A DNA stretch of 32,869 nucleotides from Candidatus Petromonas tenebris (GCA_014236755.1 JACCKY010000035.1:1-32869), one strand, 5' to 3'; positions 7,550 through 16,824 are shown, numbered from the stretch's first letter. Numbers and translations: made by a program. The notes: a model not told the origin generated them from the sequence alone.

Positions 7550-9250
7550 TTATTCCAGTATCTCTAATTTATCTTCAAAATCGGAAAAGAACTCCTTGAC
7601 TGCCTTAATCTCTTCTTCTATTTGAGAAGAAGCAGCCATTTTATCCTCATCTCTATCAAAGTCTTCTATTTCATCTTCCATTACACATCTTAGTCTAACT
7701 TTTTGCCCCGTAATCTCATATATTGTCTGTTCAATAAGTTCACTATTATTTTTTTTGCTTGTAGCATCTTTATGGAACCAAAATCTATCCCCAAAGGAAA
7801 TTATAAGTCTGTTTTCTTCTATAGTCACAGGCTGTCCTTCCATCAGAACCGCATGAGCTGCCACCTTTCTTTTCTTTACTTCATTTAAAATTTGGTTCCA
7901 TTTGTTTTTTATTTGGTTAAAATCTAAATTGCTTTGATATTTTGCTTCGGTCTTTGCTGGCCTTTTTTCTATGCTGTCATTTCTATCCTCTTTAATTAAC
8001 TCATTTGTTTCTTCTGTTTTGGTTTGCTCTAATTTTTTTTCCTCAAATTTTGTTTTTTCCCTTTGAACAGGAGTATTTGTTTTAAAATCTTCATGTTTTA
8101 AATTTTCAAGCTTTTTTTCCAGTTTTCCTATTCTGTCTAAAAGTCCCTCATAGGAATCATCAAGCCTTGGTCTAATCATTTTAACAATTGCCAGTTCCAG
8201 TAAAACCCTGGGCTGACTTGACCATTTTATCTCACTTTCAGTCTGGGATAATATATTTATAGCTCTAATTATAGTGTTTATTTCAAAATTCTCTCCCTGT
8301 TTTTTTAGTCTCTTTATGTTTTCTATAGATGTATCTATTATATCTTCAAGATTCTGAGCCATTTTGGTCATCATCAAATTTCTGAAATGATTAATAAAAT
8401 CCTTCACAAATTGATTTATATCCTTTCCACTGCTTATAAGCTCATCAATCAGCTTCATAGCAGTTTTTGAATCCTCTTTATAGATTGCATCAGTAAGGCT
8501 AAATAAAAATTCATCAGTAACCAGTCCAAGGGTTTCTACTGCCTTATCATATGTCAGTCTGCCATCTGAAAAGGATATGCACTGATCTAGTATACTCAAG
8601 GCATCCCTTACTGCACCGTCGGAGTTTCTAATTATAAGCCTTAATGCACTATCTTCTACTTCTATCTCCATCTCCTTACAGATATATTTGAGTCTGATAA
8701 AAATATCATCATATCCTACTCTCTTAAAATCAAATCTTTGACATCTTGAATGGATAGTTGATGGTATTTTATGGGGCTCCGTAGTAGCAAGTATAAAAAT
8801 CACATAATCGGGTGGTTCCTCAAGTGTCTTTAAAAGTGCATTAAAAGCGCCTTGAGATAACATATGGACCTCATCTATGATATATACCTTGTACCTAGAC
8901 TTTGAAGGAGGATATTTAACATTTTCCCTAAGTTCCCTTATATTATCTACGCCATTGTTGGATGCAGCATCTATTTCAACTACATCCATTATGCTTTCAT
9001 TAATTATTCCTTCACATACTTCACACTGATTGCATGGATTATAATCCTGTGGGGCAAGACAATTTATTGCCCTTGCAAAAATTTTAGCAGTTGAGGTCTT
9101 CCCTGTACCCCTTGTCCCGCAAAAAAGATATGCGTGGGCAATATTATCACTTTTAATTTGGTTTTTAAGTGTCATTGTAATATGTCTTTGTCCCACTACC
9201 TCTTCAAAAACTTTTGGCCGCCATTTTCTATATAATGCAGTATATGCCAT
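7550..9250 (-). CDS. dnaX: DNA polymerase III subunits gamma/tau (DnaX), 566 aa
   Basis: The clamp-loader ATPase of the replisome. The N-terminus [15 protein letters not shown] from ATG 9250 is canonical; AAAGGTG lies nine bases before it, and the longer frame starts at a GTG inside that ribosome site. Walker A is [10 protein letters not shown] at about residues 46-55, the zinc-binding cysteines are in [16 protein letters not shown] at about 64-79, Walker B is IIDEVHML, and the sensor region is [16 protein letters not shown]. Domain III follows to about 365. A low-complexity, Lys/Glu-rich linker covers about 365-440, then a tau-specific C-terminal domain. A run of eight A in the linker (plus 8033-8040) may allow a shorter gamma product; see findings. 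The first gene of dnaX-ybaB-recR. Confidence 0.97.
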   Translation of the reverse strand: MAYTALYRKWRPKVFEEVVGQRHITMTLKNQIKSDNIAHAYLFCGTRGTGKTSTAKIFARAINCLAPQDYNPCNQCEVCEGIINESIMDVVEIDAASNNGVDNIRELRENVKYPPSKSRYKVYIIDEVHMLSQGAFNALLKTLEEPPDYVIFILATTEPHKIPSTIHSRCQRFDFKRVGYDDIFIRLKYICKEMEIEVEDSALRLIIRNSDGAVRDALSILDQCISFSDGRLTYDKAVETLGLVTDEFLFSLTDAIYKEDSKTAMKLIDELISSGKDINQFVKDFINHFRNLMMTKMAQNLEDIIDTSIENIKRLKKQGENFEINTIIRAINILSQTESEIKWSSQPRVLLELAIVKMIRPRLDDSYEGLLDRIGKLEKKLENLKHEDFKTNTPVQREKTKFEEKKLEQTKTEETNELIKEDRNDSIEKRPAKTEAKYQSNLDFNQIKNKWNQILNEVKKRKVAAHAVLMEGQPVTIEENRLIISFGDRFWFHKDATSKKNNSELIEQTIYEITGQKVRLRCVMEDEIEDFDRDEDKMAASSQIEEEIKAVKEFFSDFEDKLEILE

Positions 9251-9291
9251 CTGTTTCATCACCTTTTTTTTTATATCATTTAATTATATCA

Positions 9292-9324
9292 TAAAAAAGA
9301 AGACAGTTTAAGATAGCTGTCTTC
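9292..9324 (-). terminator. Intrinsic terminator built into the 3' end of the HD-GYP gene
   Basis: Arms ctgtcttc (9317-9324) and gaagacag (9299-9306) are perfect complements, and six T follow on the minus strand. The upstream arm is made of the last sense codons of the HD-GYP gene and the loop contains its TAA stop. It separates that gene from dnaX. Confidence 0.85.
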
Positions 9325-11974
9325 CTTCCCATCCAATAACCTGAGTCTCTGATGAGTTTAATATGTCTTCTAATTCATTTCTATGATTTATATATATATA
9401 TTCCATTATGTCAACTATTTCAGGACAGAACTGACTTCCCTTAAACCATATAAGCTCCTCCATAGCTTCATCTATGTTCTTGGCACTGCTATAGGATCTG
9501 TTGGTTGTCATGGCATCAAAGGCATCTGCAACGCCGATTATTCTTGCCTCCAAAGGTAGGCCGTCAACAGATATATCCTCGGGATATCCCGTTAAATCAA
9601 ATCTCTTATGATGGAGGAAAACTCCGTCTAAAATACTCTTAGATAATCCTATATGGTTTAGTATTCGTTTTCCTATTGTAGGATGATTTGTTACCACAGA
9701 ATATTCTTCTTTAGTCAATCTTCCAGGTTTACTAAGTATTACATCATTTATTCCTATCTTACCTATATCATGGAGTATACCTGCAATATTTATTTCTTCA
9801 ATTTTATCTTCTCCCAATCCCATATGATAGGCTATGAGAGTAGAGTATTTTGCAACTCTTACAGAATGTCCCTCTGTATACGCATCCTTTGCCTCTACGG
9901 CAGTCGCCAATGCCTTTATAGTCTTGAAATATGATTCCTTAAGGTTTTCATAAAGCCTTGCCTTTTCCAGGGCAACGGAAGCATAGTTTGAAAGAGACTT
10001 TAATATACTTATATCATCTTCATTGATTTTCTTTATAGACCCTACCGTTAAAACCCCTGTAACTCTGTCGTTAAGTATAAGAGGAATAAATATTAAAGTT
10101 TTCAATGTTTTAATTTTCCTATATAATCTCGACTCCCTCGTATACTCACCAGTTTCCTTAACATCTCTCAGAACAATCATCTCTTTGCTTTTAACAGCTT
10201 TACCTATAAGATCCTTGTGTATATTTATAGGATCTTTTTTCATATATTCTTTCAATTCTCCAGAAATTGCCTTGAGTTCTAATTTTTCACCCTTTAGTAA
10301 TCTTACACTACAAATCTCTATCCTTAAAAGTTCATGTATCTTGTTCACTATCGTCTTAAGTAGTTCGTCCATTTTTATTTTATCAGTCAAAAAATAGCTT
10401 ATTTCATTCAATATTGAAAGTTTTTTATTTGTTCTCATAATAGTTTCTTCGAGCATTCTCTTTTCTGTAATATCCCTACCTATTCCCTGAACGGATACTA
10501 GTTTTCCGTCACTAAATATCCTGTTTATATTTGCGTCAATGATTACTCTATTAATACCGTCTGCCTTTAAAAACCATAAATCACGATCTTTAAAGTCAAA
10601 TTTGTTGAATTCCTCTACTATATTACCGCCATCTACATAGTGGTGTAGCGGACACATAATTTCAGAAATATGTTTTCCTAGAACCTCTTCTTTTTCATAG
10701 CCCAATATGTCTTTTATCGAATCATTTATATATGTAATCTTGCCCTCTGTATCTATAACCCATATTAGATCAGAAATATTTTTTATAAGATTTCTGTATT
10801 TGCTTTCAGAATAATTTAGTTGCTGAGTTGTTGCCTCCAGTTGATTAAAGGAGGCCTCAAGCTCTGTATTTAACTCCTGCAACAGTTCATTTTGCTCAAA
10901 TAGGTCCTTTGATTGCTTTGTCAAGTTTTCATAGTTATCCTTTAAATTTCTTGCCATTAAATTAAAGGATAACGTAAGCTCCCTAAAATCATCGTTATTA
11001 GCTGCAGGTAATTGAACGTCAAGGTCTCCATCTAATATTCTACTTACTCCATTTTTTAGATCTATAACGGGATGAGTAACTTTGTTTGATATGTATACAA
11101 TTCCAAAAAAAACTAAGACAGCCGCTACTAGGGATATTAAAACAAAAGATGTGATAAATCTATTTATCTGTGCGTAATAGGTGTTTATCTCTTCAAAGGT
11201 AATAATTCCAAAGTTTATGCTGCTTAGCTCTGTATATGCTCCTATGAGCCTCTTGTTTCTATGCTTTACTTCTACTAATCTTCCCTGTTGCTTTTTAAAG
11301 GCTTTATAGTCAATATCTCTAATCTCACTGTCATTGTATACTGTATTACCTTTATTACTTAGAATCATATGAAAGGTTTCTTCACCCATATTTATACTTC
11401 TTATTTCGTTTATCAATTTGTCAAAATAATAATCCACTCCCAAAACTCCAAGAAATTCTCCTTTTTTATTTTTTACTGGAATCGATAATGTTATAACATC
11501 TTTTCCGGTAACTAAATCCTTATATGGTTCTGTTAGATAAAGACCATCATTTTTATAGGCACCGATGTACCAAGGTCTCGATCTAAAATCCACACTGCCA
11601 TGATCTTTAGCCCAAGAATTTGCATCGTAGGTTACGCCATTGATTTTACATATGTAAATATTGATAAACTCTTTTCCGTTATTGTTTTTTTGCTCTTTTA
11701 AATATCCATTGATGGCGTCACTATCATCTAAGTTAATTATCCCATAGTCAAATGCATCCCCTATAGATTTTAAAAGTTTTACTCTGGCTTCAAACCAGGA
11801 ATTGACTAAGCTCGTATCGTTCAAAACACTCTCTAAGGTGTTTTCATTGTGTCGAACTAACAAGTATCGATAGATATCATTGTAAACCAAGGCACCTAAA
11901 ATAATTAATGGTATAAATACTGCTGATAAAAATATAGTAATCAGTTGATTTCTAAAGCTTTTTTTAAAGAACAT
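9308..11974 (-). CDS. Membrane sensor with Cache, HAMP, PAS, GAF and HD-GYP domains, 888 aa
   Basis: A predicted cyclic di-GMP phosphodiesterase that responds to an external ligand. Membrane segments lie at about residues 9-30 and 268-293. Between them is a dCache-like sensor (YICKINGVTYDAN, FRSRPWYIGAYKNDGLYLTE, GKDVITLSIPV). HAMP follows at 294-345, a coiled coil to 395, a PAS domain (NISDLIWVIDTEGKITYIND) to about 505, a GAF domain to about 665, and HD-GYP to the end. The HD-GYP part has HDIGKIGI, NHPTIGKRIL, LHHKRFDLTGYP and VADAFDAMTTNRSY. The third motif keeps both His and GYP, but the usual HHExxDGxGYP Glu is Lys. GGAGGC precedes ATG 11974. It has its own promoter and terminator, so it is a single-gene unit. 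Confidence 0.92.
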   Translation of the reverse strand: MFFKKSFRNQLITIFLSAVFIPLIILGALVYNDIYRYLLVRHNENTLESVLNDTSLVNSWFEARVKLLKSIGDAFDYGIINLDDSDAINGYLKEQKNNNGKEFINIYICKINGVTYDANSWAKDHGSVDFRSRPWYIGAYKNDGLYLTEPYKDLVTGKDVITLSIPVKNKKGEFLGVLGVDYYFDKLINEIRSINMGEETFHMILSNKGNTVYNDSEIRDIDYKAFKKQQGRLVEVKHRNKRLIGAYTELSSINFGIITFEEINTYYAQINRFITSFVLISLVAAVLVFFGIVYISNKVTHPVIDLKNGVSRILDGDLDVQLPAANNDDFRELTLSFNLMARNLKDNYENLTKQSKDLFEQNELLQELNTELEASFNQLEATTQQLNYSESKYRNLIKNISDLIWVIDTEGKITYINDSIKDILGYEKEEVLGKHISEIMCPLHHYVDGGNIVEEFNKFDFKDRDLWFLKADGINRVIIDANINRIFSDGKLVSVQGIGRDITEKRMLEETIMRTNKKLSILNEISYFLTDKIKMDELLKTIVNKIHELLRIEICSVRLLKGEKLELKAISGELKEYMKKDPINIHKDLIGKAVKSKEMIVLRDVKETGEYTRESRLYRKIKTLKTLIFIPLILNDRVTGVLTVGSIKKINEDDISILKSLSNYASVALEKARLYENLKESYFKTIKALATAVEAKDAYTEGHSVRVAKYSTLIAYHMGLGEDKIEEINIAGILHDIGKIGINDVILSKPGRLTKEEYSVVTNHPTIGKRILNHIGLSKSILDGVFLHHKRFDLTGYPEDISVDGLPLEARIIGVADAFDAMTTNRSYSSAKNIDEAMEELIWFKGSQFCPEIVDIMEYIYINHRNELEDILNSSETQVIGWEGRQLS

Positions 11975-12021
11975 AGATAGGCCTCCAAAAGGTAGGGGTT
12001 AAAAGAAAGACACTTTTATTT

Positions 12022-12050
12022 TATATATTGAAATATTCGATAGAATCCAA
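12022..12050 (-). promoter_or_regulatory. Sigma-A type promoter for the HD-GYP sensor
   Basis: TTGGAT (12045-12050) and TATATA (12022-12027) on the minus strand are separated by 17 bases, about 50 bases upstream of the start codon. Confidence 0.6.
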
Positions 12051-12107
12051 GTTTTTCCTGCATTTAATATATGATTTTTTATTTATGCAAATAAATTTAA
12101 CAGAACA

Positions 12108-12344
12108 AAAGCGTCTAGCGACGCATTTGTTAGTTCGTAGTTAGTAGTTCGTAGTTGGTAGCATATGAAGGTCGTTCTTTAGGGTCTTTCCTGTAACCCG
12201 TCACCTGTCACCTTTTTGCCATGAGCGGTCAGCATTTAGCTGTTAGCCTTTTTAATATTTAACTGGTAAAAGTTTGTAATTTCTTGCATCCCTTGAATTT
12301 ACTTTTTTTTATACCTACATTTTTTTTAATGTTTGAACTCCTAG
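12108..12344 (-). repeat. Dispersed repeat R2, copy 1
   Basis: About 240 bp shared with 16872-17150 and, in its first half on the minus strand, with 26036-26176. Read on minus it starts near AGGAGTTCAAACATT, runs through AATTACAAACTTTTACCAG, GCTAACAGCT and GTGACAGGTGACGGG, and ends in CTACxAACTACGAAC words and a hairpin around gcgtctagcgacgc. It lies directly after the SRP RNA terminator. It has no coding potential. It accounts for most of the gap between the HD-GYP gene and the SRP RNA. Confidence 0.8.
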
Positions 12345-12345
12345 A

Positions 12346-12381
12346 CAAAAATAAAACATGTGGACAAATCCACATGTTTTT
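12346..12381 (-). terminator. Intrinsic terminator of the SRP RNA
   Basis: Perfect 12-bp arms aaaacatgtgga (12353-12364) and tccacatgtttt (12369-12380) with a 4-base loop. On the minus strand TTTTATTTTTG follows. It ends the tRNA-Arg - tadA - tRNA-Ser - SRP RNA unit. Confidence 0.88.
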
Positions 12382-12392
12382 ATATCTTTTAT

Positions 12393-12664
12393 GTATAGTC
12401 GTGCACCTATCCTCGACATTTCGACCCAGGCGTTACCTAAACAGTTAGCTCAAACCAGGCACCCCTACGGCACACGAGAGGGCTTACTTACCGTTGCTTC
12501 CTTCCGGACCTGGCGGGGTTCATAAGTTCCCGTTGCGTAGGACCCAATTATCCTCACCACTTATTTAGGGCTGACCCTAAAACAAAATGCCTCAAATAGG
12601 AATTCGACCCTGCTATAGCGGATTGCAGGTTACAGGGCACCGCTACCTCCCCGTCTAGCACGAC
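12393..12664 (-). ncRNA. ffs: Large signal recognition particle RNA (6S/SRP type with Alu domain)
   Basis: The S-domain hallmark CCAGGTCCGGAAGGAAGCAA is present on the minus strand near 12500-12520. The 5' Alu part, with GTGCTAGACGGGGAGGTAGC and CGGTGCCCTGTAACCTGCAA, is also present, as in Bacillus scRNA. The ends pair: GTCGTGC at 12664-12658 with GCACGAC at 12404-12398. The resulting length of about 272 bases matches the ~270-base RNA of Gram-positives rather than the short enterobacterial 4.5S RNA. It forms the scaffold of SRP with Ffh for membrane targeting. A strong terminator follows. Confidence 0.95.
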
Positions 12665-12684
12665 AAACTTTATAAACTTTTTAC

Positions 12685-12773
12685 TGGCGGAGAGAGCGGG
12701 ACTCGAACCCGCGGGGCCTTTCGGCCTTACACGCTTTCCAGGCGTGCCCCTTAGCCAACTCGGACATCTCTCC
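12685..12773 (-). tRNA. tRNA-Ser (GGA)
   Basis: 89 bases with a long variable arm (GGCCGAAAGGCC), class II as expected for serine. The anticodon loop CTGGAAA sits in a CACGC/GCGTG stem, giving anticodon GGA. The acceptor GGAGAGA pairs with TCTCTCC, the discriminator is G, and CCA is encoded. It begins three bases after the tadA stop and so is cut from the same transcript. Its GCCA end matches the UGGC of the serS T-box in this window. Confidence 0.96.
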
Positions 12774-12776
12774 ATA

Positions 12777-13229
12777 TTATTTGTTTCTCTTTCTAAGTTT
12801 TTTAAAAAATTCCTTAATAATACCTGAACATTCATTTCTTAGCACATCATACTCAACTTCTACCCTATGATTGAGCCGCTTGTCATCTACAATATTATAT
12901 AATGACCCTGCTGCTCCTCCCTTCGAATCCATCGAGCCAATGATGAGTTTTCTGATTCTAGCCATTACTATAGCTCCTGCACACATAGCACAGGGTTCTA
13001 TTGTAACATATAAATCACAGTCTGTCAACCTCCATCCTCCTAAAACCTCTGCTGCCCTTCTAATAGCCAATATTTCAGCATGGGCAGTGGGATCCTTAGA
13101 GGTTTCTCTGAGATTATGTCCTCTGGCAATAATTTCGCCATCTTTGACAATAACTGCTCCTATAGGTATCTCTCCAAGCTCAAAGGCCTTCCTTGCTTCC
13201 AGCAGGGCCTCCCTCATAATTTTTTCCAT
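12777..13229 (-). CDS. tadA: tRNA-specific adenosine deaminase TadA, 150 aa
   Basis: Converts A34 to inosine in tRNA-Arg(ACG). The zinc and catalytic motifs are both present: HAEILAIRRAA (His ligand and proton-shuttling Glu) near residue 53, and EPCAMCAGAI (two Cys ligands) near residue 83. The start is ATG 13229 after AAGGTG; the longer frame would run into tRNA-Arg and is rejected. Length is typical. It lies between tRNA-Arg and tRNA-Ser on one transcript. The neighbouring tRNA-Arg reads CCT, so it is not itself a substrate. Confidence 0.95.
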   Translation of the reverse strand: MEKIMREALLEARKAFELGEIPIGAVIVKDGEIIARGHNLRETSKDPTAHAEILAIRRAAEVLGGWRLTDCDLYVTIEPCAMCAGAIVMARIRKLIIGSMDSKGGAAGSLYNIVDDKRLNHRVEVEYDVLRNECSGIIKEFFKKLRKRNK

Positions 13230-13253
13230 TATCTTACACCTTTTAGAATAAGT

Positions 13254-13330
13254 TGGTGCACCTGAGAGGACTCGAACCTCCGACACGCGGTTTAGGAAAC
13301 CGCTGCTCTATCCTGCTGAGCTACAGGTGC
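13254..13330 (-). tRNA. tRNA-Arg (CCT)
   Basis: 77 bases including an encoded CCA. The acceptor GCACCTG pairs with CAGGTGC, the anticodon loop TTCCTAA is closed by GCGGT/ACCGC, and the T arm has GGAGG TTCGAGT CCTC. The anticodon CCT reads the rare AGG arginine codon. It is 24 bases upstream of tadA on the same strand. Confidence 0.96.
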
Positions 13331-13466
13331 ACTTGATATAAAGACTTCTAGAACTGCTAGCAAATTATATATTAACACAAAATTAACTTAAATGCAAATA
13401 TAAAATTATTCTACATATGGTAATATTTTGTAAAATTTAGTTGCTGTTTACTAAGTACTGGGTTTA

Positions 13467-13576
13467 GGTGTCATTTTTTTATCGTAAGCTGTTAGCTGTC
13501 AGTTATTAGCCATAAGCCATATGATCAATTCTCAACTCTTAATTTTTAACTCCTATAACCCGTCAACTGTGACCTG
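13467..13576 (-). repeat. R2-related intergenic fragment
   Basis: Carries scattered R2-like words: cccgtcaactgtgacctg (compare cccgtcacctgtcacc), gctgttagctgtcag and attagccataagcc. It starts directly after the stop codon of the CC/Se selenoprotein. It is more diverged than the three main R2 copies. The rest of 13331-13466 shows nothing recognisable. Confidence 0.45.
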
Positions 13577-13864
13577 TTAAGATGTAATCTGTAATCCATT
13601 TACTTCTATGGTTTTAAATAATATAAAATTCGATAATGTAATTGTAACATATTTATTCTTGACCCTTGCATGCTTATCCATAAATACCTTTATTCCATCA
13701 ATATTAAACTCTTTGTAAGCATCAGGATTTTTAGGATATTCCATAGACACGTATGGAGTAGACATCTTAACTCAACATCCTGCCTCGCTTACATCAATCC
13801 TTAAAACGTCCTTGCCTTTCTTTTCCAAGTATTTCTTTACCTTTTTATCTATTTTTATTTCCAA
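13577..13864 (-). CDS. CC/Se-motif family selenoprotein with UGA-encoded selenocysteine at residue 31, 95 aa
   Basis: Ordinary reading gives only a 62-residue ORF from ATG 13765. Extending the same frame upstream through TGA 13774-13772 gives a full protein from TTG 13864, which has an AGGAGG site seven bases before it. It opens MEIKIDKKVKKYLEKKGKDV, then reads LRIDVSEAGC-U-VKMSTPYV, and continues VSMEYPKNPDAY and FNIDGIKVFMDKH. The Gly-Cys-Sec triplet matches the CC/Se motif family, in which other members have Cys-Cys at this place; the fold resembles HesB/IscA-like proteins. A hairpin follows the UGA as expected for a bacterial SECIS. The gene starts 32 bases after the stop of the M1 peptidase gene, so the two are probably co-transcribed. 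Its biochemical role is not established to my knowledge. Confidence 0.88.
13741..13756 (-). promoter_or_regulatory. Putative bacterial SECIS hairpin of the CC/Se selenoprotein
   Basis: CCATA and TATGG arms enclose a six-base loop CGTGTC, starting 15 bases after the UGA. Distance and a G/U-bearing apical loop fit the SelB-binding hairpins of bacterial selenoprotein mRNAs. Found by eye; not folded by program. Confidence 0.55.
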
Positions 13865-13896
13865 AACATTACCTCCTCGTCTCTTATAATTTATTA

Positions 13897-15399
13897 TTAT
13901 CTTAGCCACTCTTTGAAGTAATCATCAAGTTCTTCTCCAGTTACTTCCTCGCATACCTTTAAAAAGTCTTTAGTAGTAGCTATTTTGAATTTATATCTAT
14001 CATAATAGGTACTTAACATATCATAAAAAAGGTCTATTCCGTATCTTTCTCTAAGCTTATCCAGAAATATTGCTCCTTTATTATAGACCAATAAACTATA
14101 ATCATCCCAGTCTTTAAATTCTTTTAAGGTTTTCAAAACTCTTTTATCTTTTAAAGAATCTACTAATTCATAATATCTCTCTTCATTTTCAAATTTATGA
14201 TATTCCTGTGCAGTTTGTTCCCCATAGTTTTCCCTGTAGTATATTACTTCTGAATATGATGCAAAGCTTTCATCAAGCCAAGATTCATCTATCTGATCAT
14301 TGCCAACTACTGCATACCACCACTGGTGAGCCGTTTCATGTACAATTAGGGTTTCTAAAAAACTTTTATAATTTTTATTATAGTACTCTTTACCTATAAA
14401 TACTATGCCGGGATACTCCATCCCACTTGGAAAACTAGTTTGCACTACTGAATATTCCTTATATGGATATTTACCGAATACTTTATTAAAGGTCTTAAAA
14501 GATTTTTCTGAAAAATCTAGTGCCTCTTTAATTATGTCTTTATCTGCTTTTCCCTTAATAAAATACATTTTCAAAAGAACTCCATCAACAAACTTTTCCA
14601 CCTTTTGAAAATCTTTGCTGGCTACCCAGGCAAAGTCCCTCATATTTTCAGCTTCTATCTCCCATTCTCTAACGTCACCGATAACTTTATTGGATATAAT
14701 TTTTCCCGATGAAGCAATTACTACATCCTTTGGAGCTCTTATAGCTACTTTATAATTGCTTACATCGCTGTAAAAAGGATCCCCTATGGCATAGTAAGGG
14801 TCAAGATTCCATCTATCTTCATCATAAACCGAAACTACAGGATACCAATTTCCAAAGTTATAGGTATCCTTGCCATAGCCAAATCTCTCAGCCACCGGAG
14901 GTAGTTTTATCTTATACTCCATATTTATAGTTACCTGCTCTCCAGGCTCTACTGCCTTAGGAAGCATCACTTCCAATATAGTATCGCCTCGTCCACCTAT
15001 GCTATATACTACCTTTTCTCCATCTACATACAAGTTTTCTATGTCTATATAACCTTCTTCAAAACCCTTCCAATATGCCCTTCTAAAATCATTAAAGAGA
15101 AATGGAACTGTCTCCCTATCTTTAAAAGCATTGGGATAAAGGTGAAAATATATCTTGTCGATAGAAATTTTTTCATTATTTACATATACCGTTTCCTGAT
15201 TCCCCTTTAGAATTTTGTCTTCAAGATTAAATTCTACGTTAATATTATATTGATTTAAATTTCCTTGGATCCTATACTCCTGTCTATTCTCACTTTTTTC
15301 TAGGGATTTTTCGTTCCTTTTGTCCTTTATGCCACAGGAAGTCAATATTAATAAAAATGCCATGATTATAAGTAAAGCCGGTTTTAATTTTTTGTTCAC
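13897..15399 (-). CDS. M1-family zinc metallopeptidase, lipoprotein, 500 aa
   Basis: The N-terminus KPALLIIMAFLLILTSC is a lipoprotein signal with the lipobox Cys near residue 22, so the enzyme is probably tethered outside the membrane. Zinc binding is shown by HETAHQWW near residue 341 followed by the third ligand in DESWLDESFASYSEVIYY. A GAMEN-like loop precedes it as FPSGMEYPGIVF. An N-terminal beta domain (FNLEDKILKGNQETVYVNN) is as in aminopeptidase N relatives, and the C-terminal part is short compared with full M1 enzymes. The start is GTG 15399. The downstream selenoprotein gene is 32 bases away. Substrate unknown. Confidence 0.88.
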   Translation of the reverse strand: MNKKLKPALLIIMAFLLILTSCGIKDKRNEKSLEKSENRQEYRIQGNLNQYNINVEFNLEDKILKGNQETVYVNNEKISIDKIYFHLYPNAFKDRETVPFLFNDFRRAYWKGFEEGYIDIENLYVDGEKVVYSIGGRGDTILEVMLPKAVEPGEQVTINMEYKIKLPPVAERFGYGKDTYNFGNWYPVVSVYDEDRWNLDPYYAIGDPFYSDVSNYKVAIRAPKDVVIASSGKIISNKVIGDVREWEIEAENMRDFAWVASKDFQKVEKFVDGVLLKMYFIKGKADKDIIKEALDFSEKSFKTFNKVFGKYPYKEYSVVQTSFPSGMEYPGIVFIGKEYYNKNYKSFLETLIVHETAHQWWYAVVGNDQIDESWLDESFASYSEVIYYRENYGEQTAQEYHKFENEERYYELVDSLKDKRVLKTLKEFKDWDDYSLLVYNKGAIFLDKLRERYGIDLFYDMLSTYYDRYKFKIATTKDFLKVCEEVTGEELDDYFKEWLR

Positions 15400-15509
15400 C
15401 TTAATCAGTCCCTCTGCTCTATTCTCATATAGGCAACTCCAGAATTAATCATTAATGTTAGATATCTCATTTATATTTTATTAAATAAATATTAACATAA
15501 AAAAAGTAT

Positions 15510-15545
15510 ATAATAAAGACCGGATAGCTATCCGGTCCTTATTAT
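15510..15545 (-). terminator. Intrinsic terminator of serS
   Basis: A perfect palindrome gaccggatag / ctatccggtc at 15518-15537, extended by aataa/ttatt arms. TTTATTAT follows on the minus strand, directly after the serS stop. Confidence 0.75.
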
Positions 15546-15546
15546 G

Positions 15547-16824
15547 TTACTTAGTTATCTTTTCTATCCCACCCATATAAGGTCTAAGAACTTCAGGTAT
15601 TATAACTGATCCATCCTCCTGTTGATAATTTTCAAGAATAGCTGAAAATGTCCTTCCAACTGCAAGTCCTGAACCATTTAGAGTGTGTACATATTCAACC
15701 TTACCCTTAGGTTCCGGTCTAAATCTTATGTTTGCTCTTCTAGCCTGATAATCTTCAAAATTACTACAGGAAGATATTTCAAGATATCTACCATAGCTAG
15801 GCATCCATACTTCTATATCATAGGTCATGGCTGCACTAAAACCTAAATCTCCTCCACAAAGTCTTACAACTCTATAGGGTAGCTCAAGTCTCTTTAAAAC
15901 CTCTTCAGCAGCTGCTAAAAGACTTTTAAGCTCCTCATATGATTCTTCCGGCCTTGCAAATTTAACGAGCTCTACTTTGTTAAATTGATGAAGTCTTATA
16001 AGCCCTCTTGTATCCCTTCCGGCAGATCCTGCTTCTTTTCTAAAACATGGAGTATATGCAGTATGATAAATAGGGAGCTGCTCTCCTTCCAATATCTCAT
16101 TCATATAAAGATTCGTAAGAGGAACTTCTGCTGTGGGAATCAAGTAATAATCCTTGCTCGGTATATGGAACATATCTTCTTCAAACTTAGGAAGCTGTCC
16201 TGTTCCTATCATGCTGTCCTTGTTTACCATAAATGGAGGTATTACTTCATTATATTTATGCTCCTTAGTATGAAGGTCCAGCATAAAGTTGATTAAAGCT
16301 CTCTCAAGCTTAGCTCCTAATCCCTTGTAGACTGCAAATCTTGAGCCAGTTATCTTTGATGCCCTATCAAAGTCTAAAATACCAAGCTCTATTCCTATGT
16401 CCCAGTGAGCCTTGCTTTCAAAGTTAAACTTTGTAGGTTTTCCCCATTTTTTGATTTCTACATTGTCTTCATCACTATCTCCCTCTGGAGTGTCAGGATG
16501 AGGGGTATTTGGTATGTTGAGGAGCTTTTCCCTTATAGCATCTTCTACTTCTTTTACTTTAGTGTCCATATCCTTTATTGTATTAGAAAGTTCCCTCATC
16601 TCTTCAAGTATTTCTGAGACATCCTTACCTTCTTTTTTCAGTTTTGGTATCTCCTTAGATACAGTATTCTGTCTGTTTTTCATATGTTCAACTTCACCAA
16701 TAAGTTCTCTTCTCTTTTCATCTAACTTTACAACCTCAGCTAGTCCAAAGTCACCCTTGCCTCTCTTTTCAATAAGTTTTTTTACTCCATCAAAGTCATT
16801 TCTTATTCTTTTAATATCTAACAT
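15547..16824 (-). CDS. serS: Seryl-tRNA synthetase, 425 aa
   Basis: Charges tRNA-Ser (and the selenocysteine tRNA where present). The N-terminal arm [20 protein letters not shown] leads into a long antiparallel coiled coil at residues 30-100. Class II motif 2 is seen around [20 protein letters not shown] with LHQFNKVEL, and motif 3 in [23 protein letters not shown] 16824 is eleven bases after GGAGG and gives the canonical MLDI opening; the ATG at 16833 is only two bases from the ribosome site. Control is by a serine T-box 330 bases upstream, with a repeat (R2) lying between the T-box terminator and the start codon. Confidence 0.97.
   Translation of the reverse strand: MLDIKRIRNDFDGVKKLIEKRGKGDFGLAEVVKLDEKRRELIGEVEHMKNRQNTVSKEIPKLKKEGKDVSEILEEMRELSNTIKDMDTKVKEVEDAIREKLLNIPNTPHPDTPEGDSDEDNVEIKKWGKPTKFNFESKAHWDIGIELGILDFDRASKITGSRFAVYKGLGAKLERALINFMLDLHTKEHKYNEVIPPFMVNKDSMIGTGQLPKFEEDMFHIPSKDYYLIPTAEVPLTNLYMNEILEGEQLPIYHTAYTPCFRKEAGSAGRDTRGLIRLHQFNKVELVKFARPEESYEELKSLLAAAEEVLKRLELPYRVVRLCGGDLGFSAAMTYDIEVWMPSYGRYLEISSCSNFEDYQARRANIRFRPEPKGKVEYVHTLNGSGLAVGRTFSAILENYQQEDGSVIIPEVLRPYMGGIEKITK

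Noticed and set aside
10023-10397. 124-residue plus-strand ORF
   Set aside because: Antisense shadow of the GAF region of the HD-GYP sensor.
12554-12835. 93-residue minus-strand ORF
   Set aside because: It runs through tRNA-Ser and into the SRP RNA; its sequence is a translation of structural RNA genes.
13230-13286. N-terminal extension of tadA
   Set aside because: It overlaps tRNA-Arg; ATG 13229 has the ribosome site.
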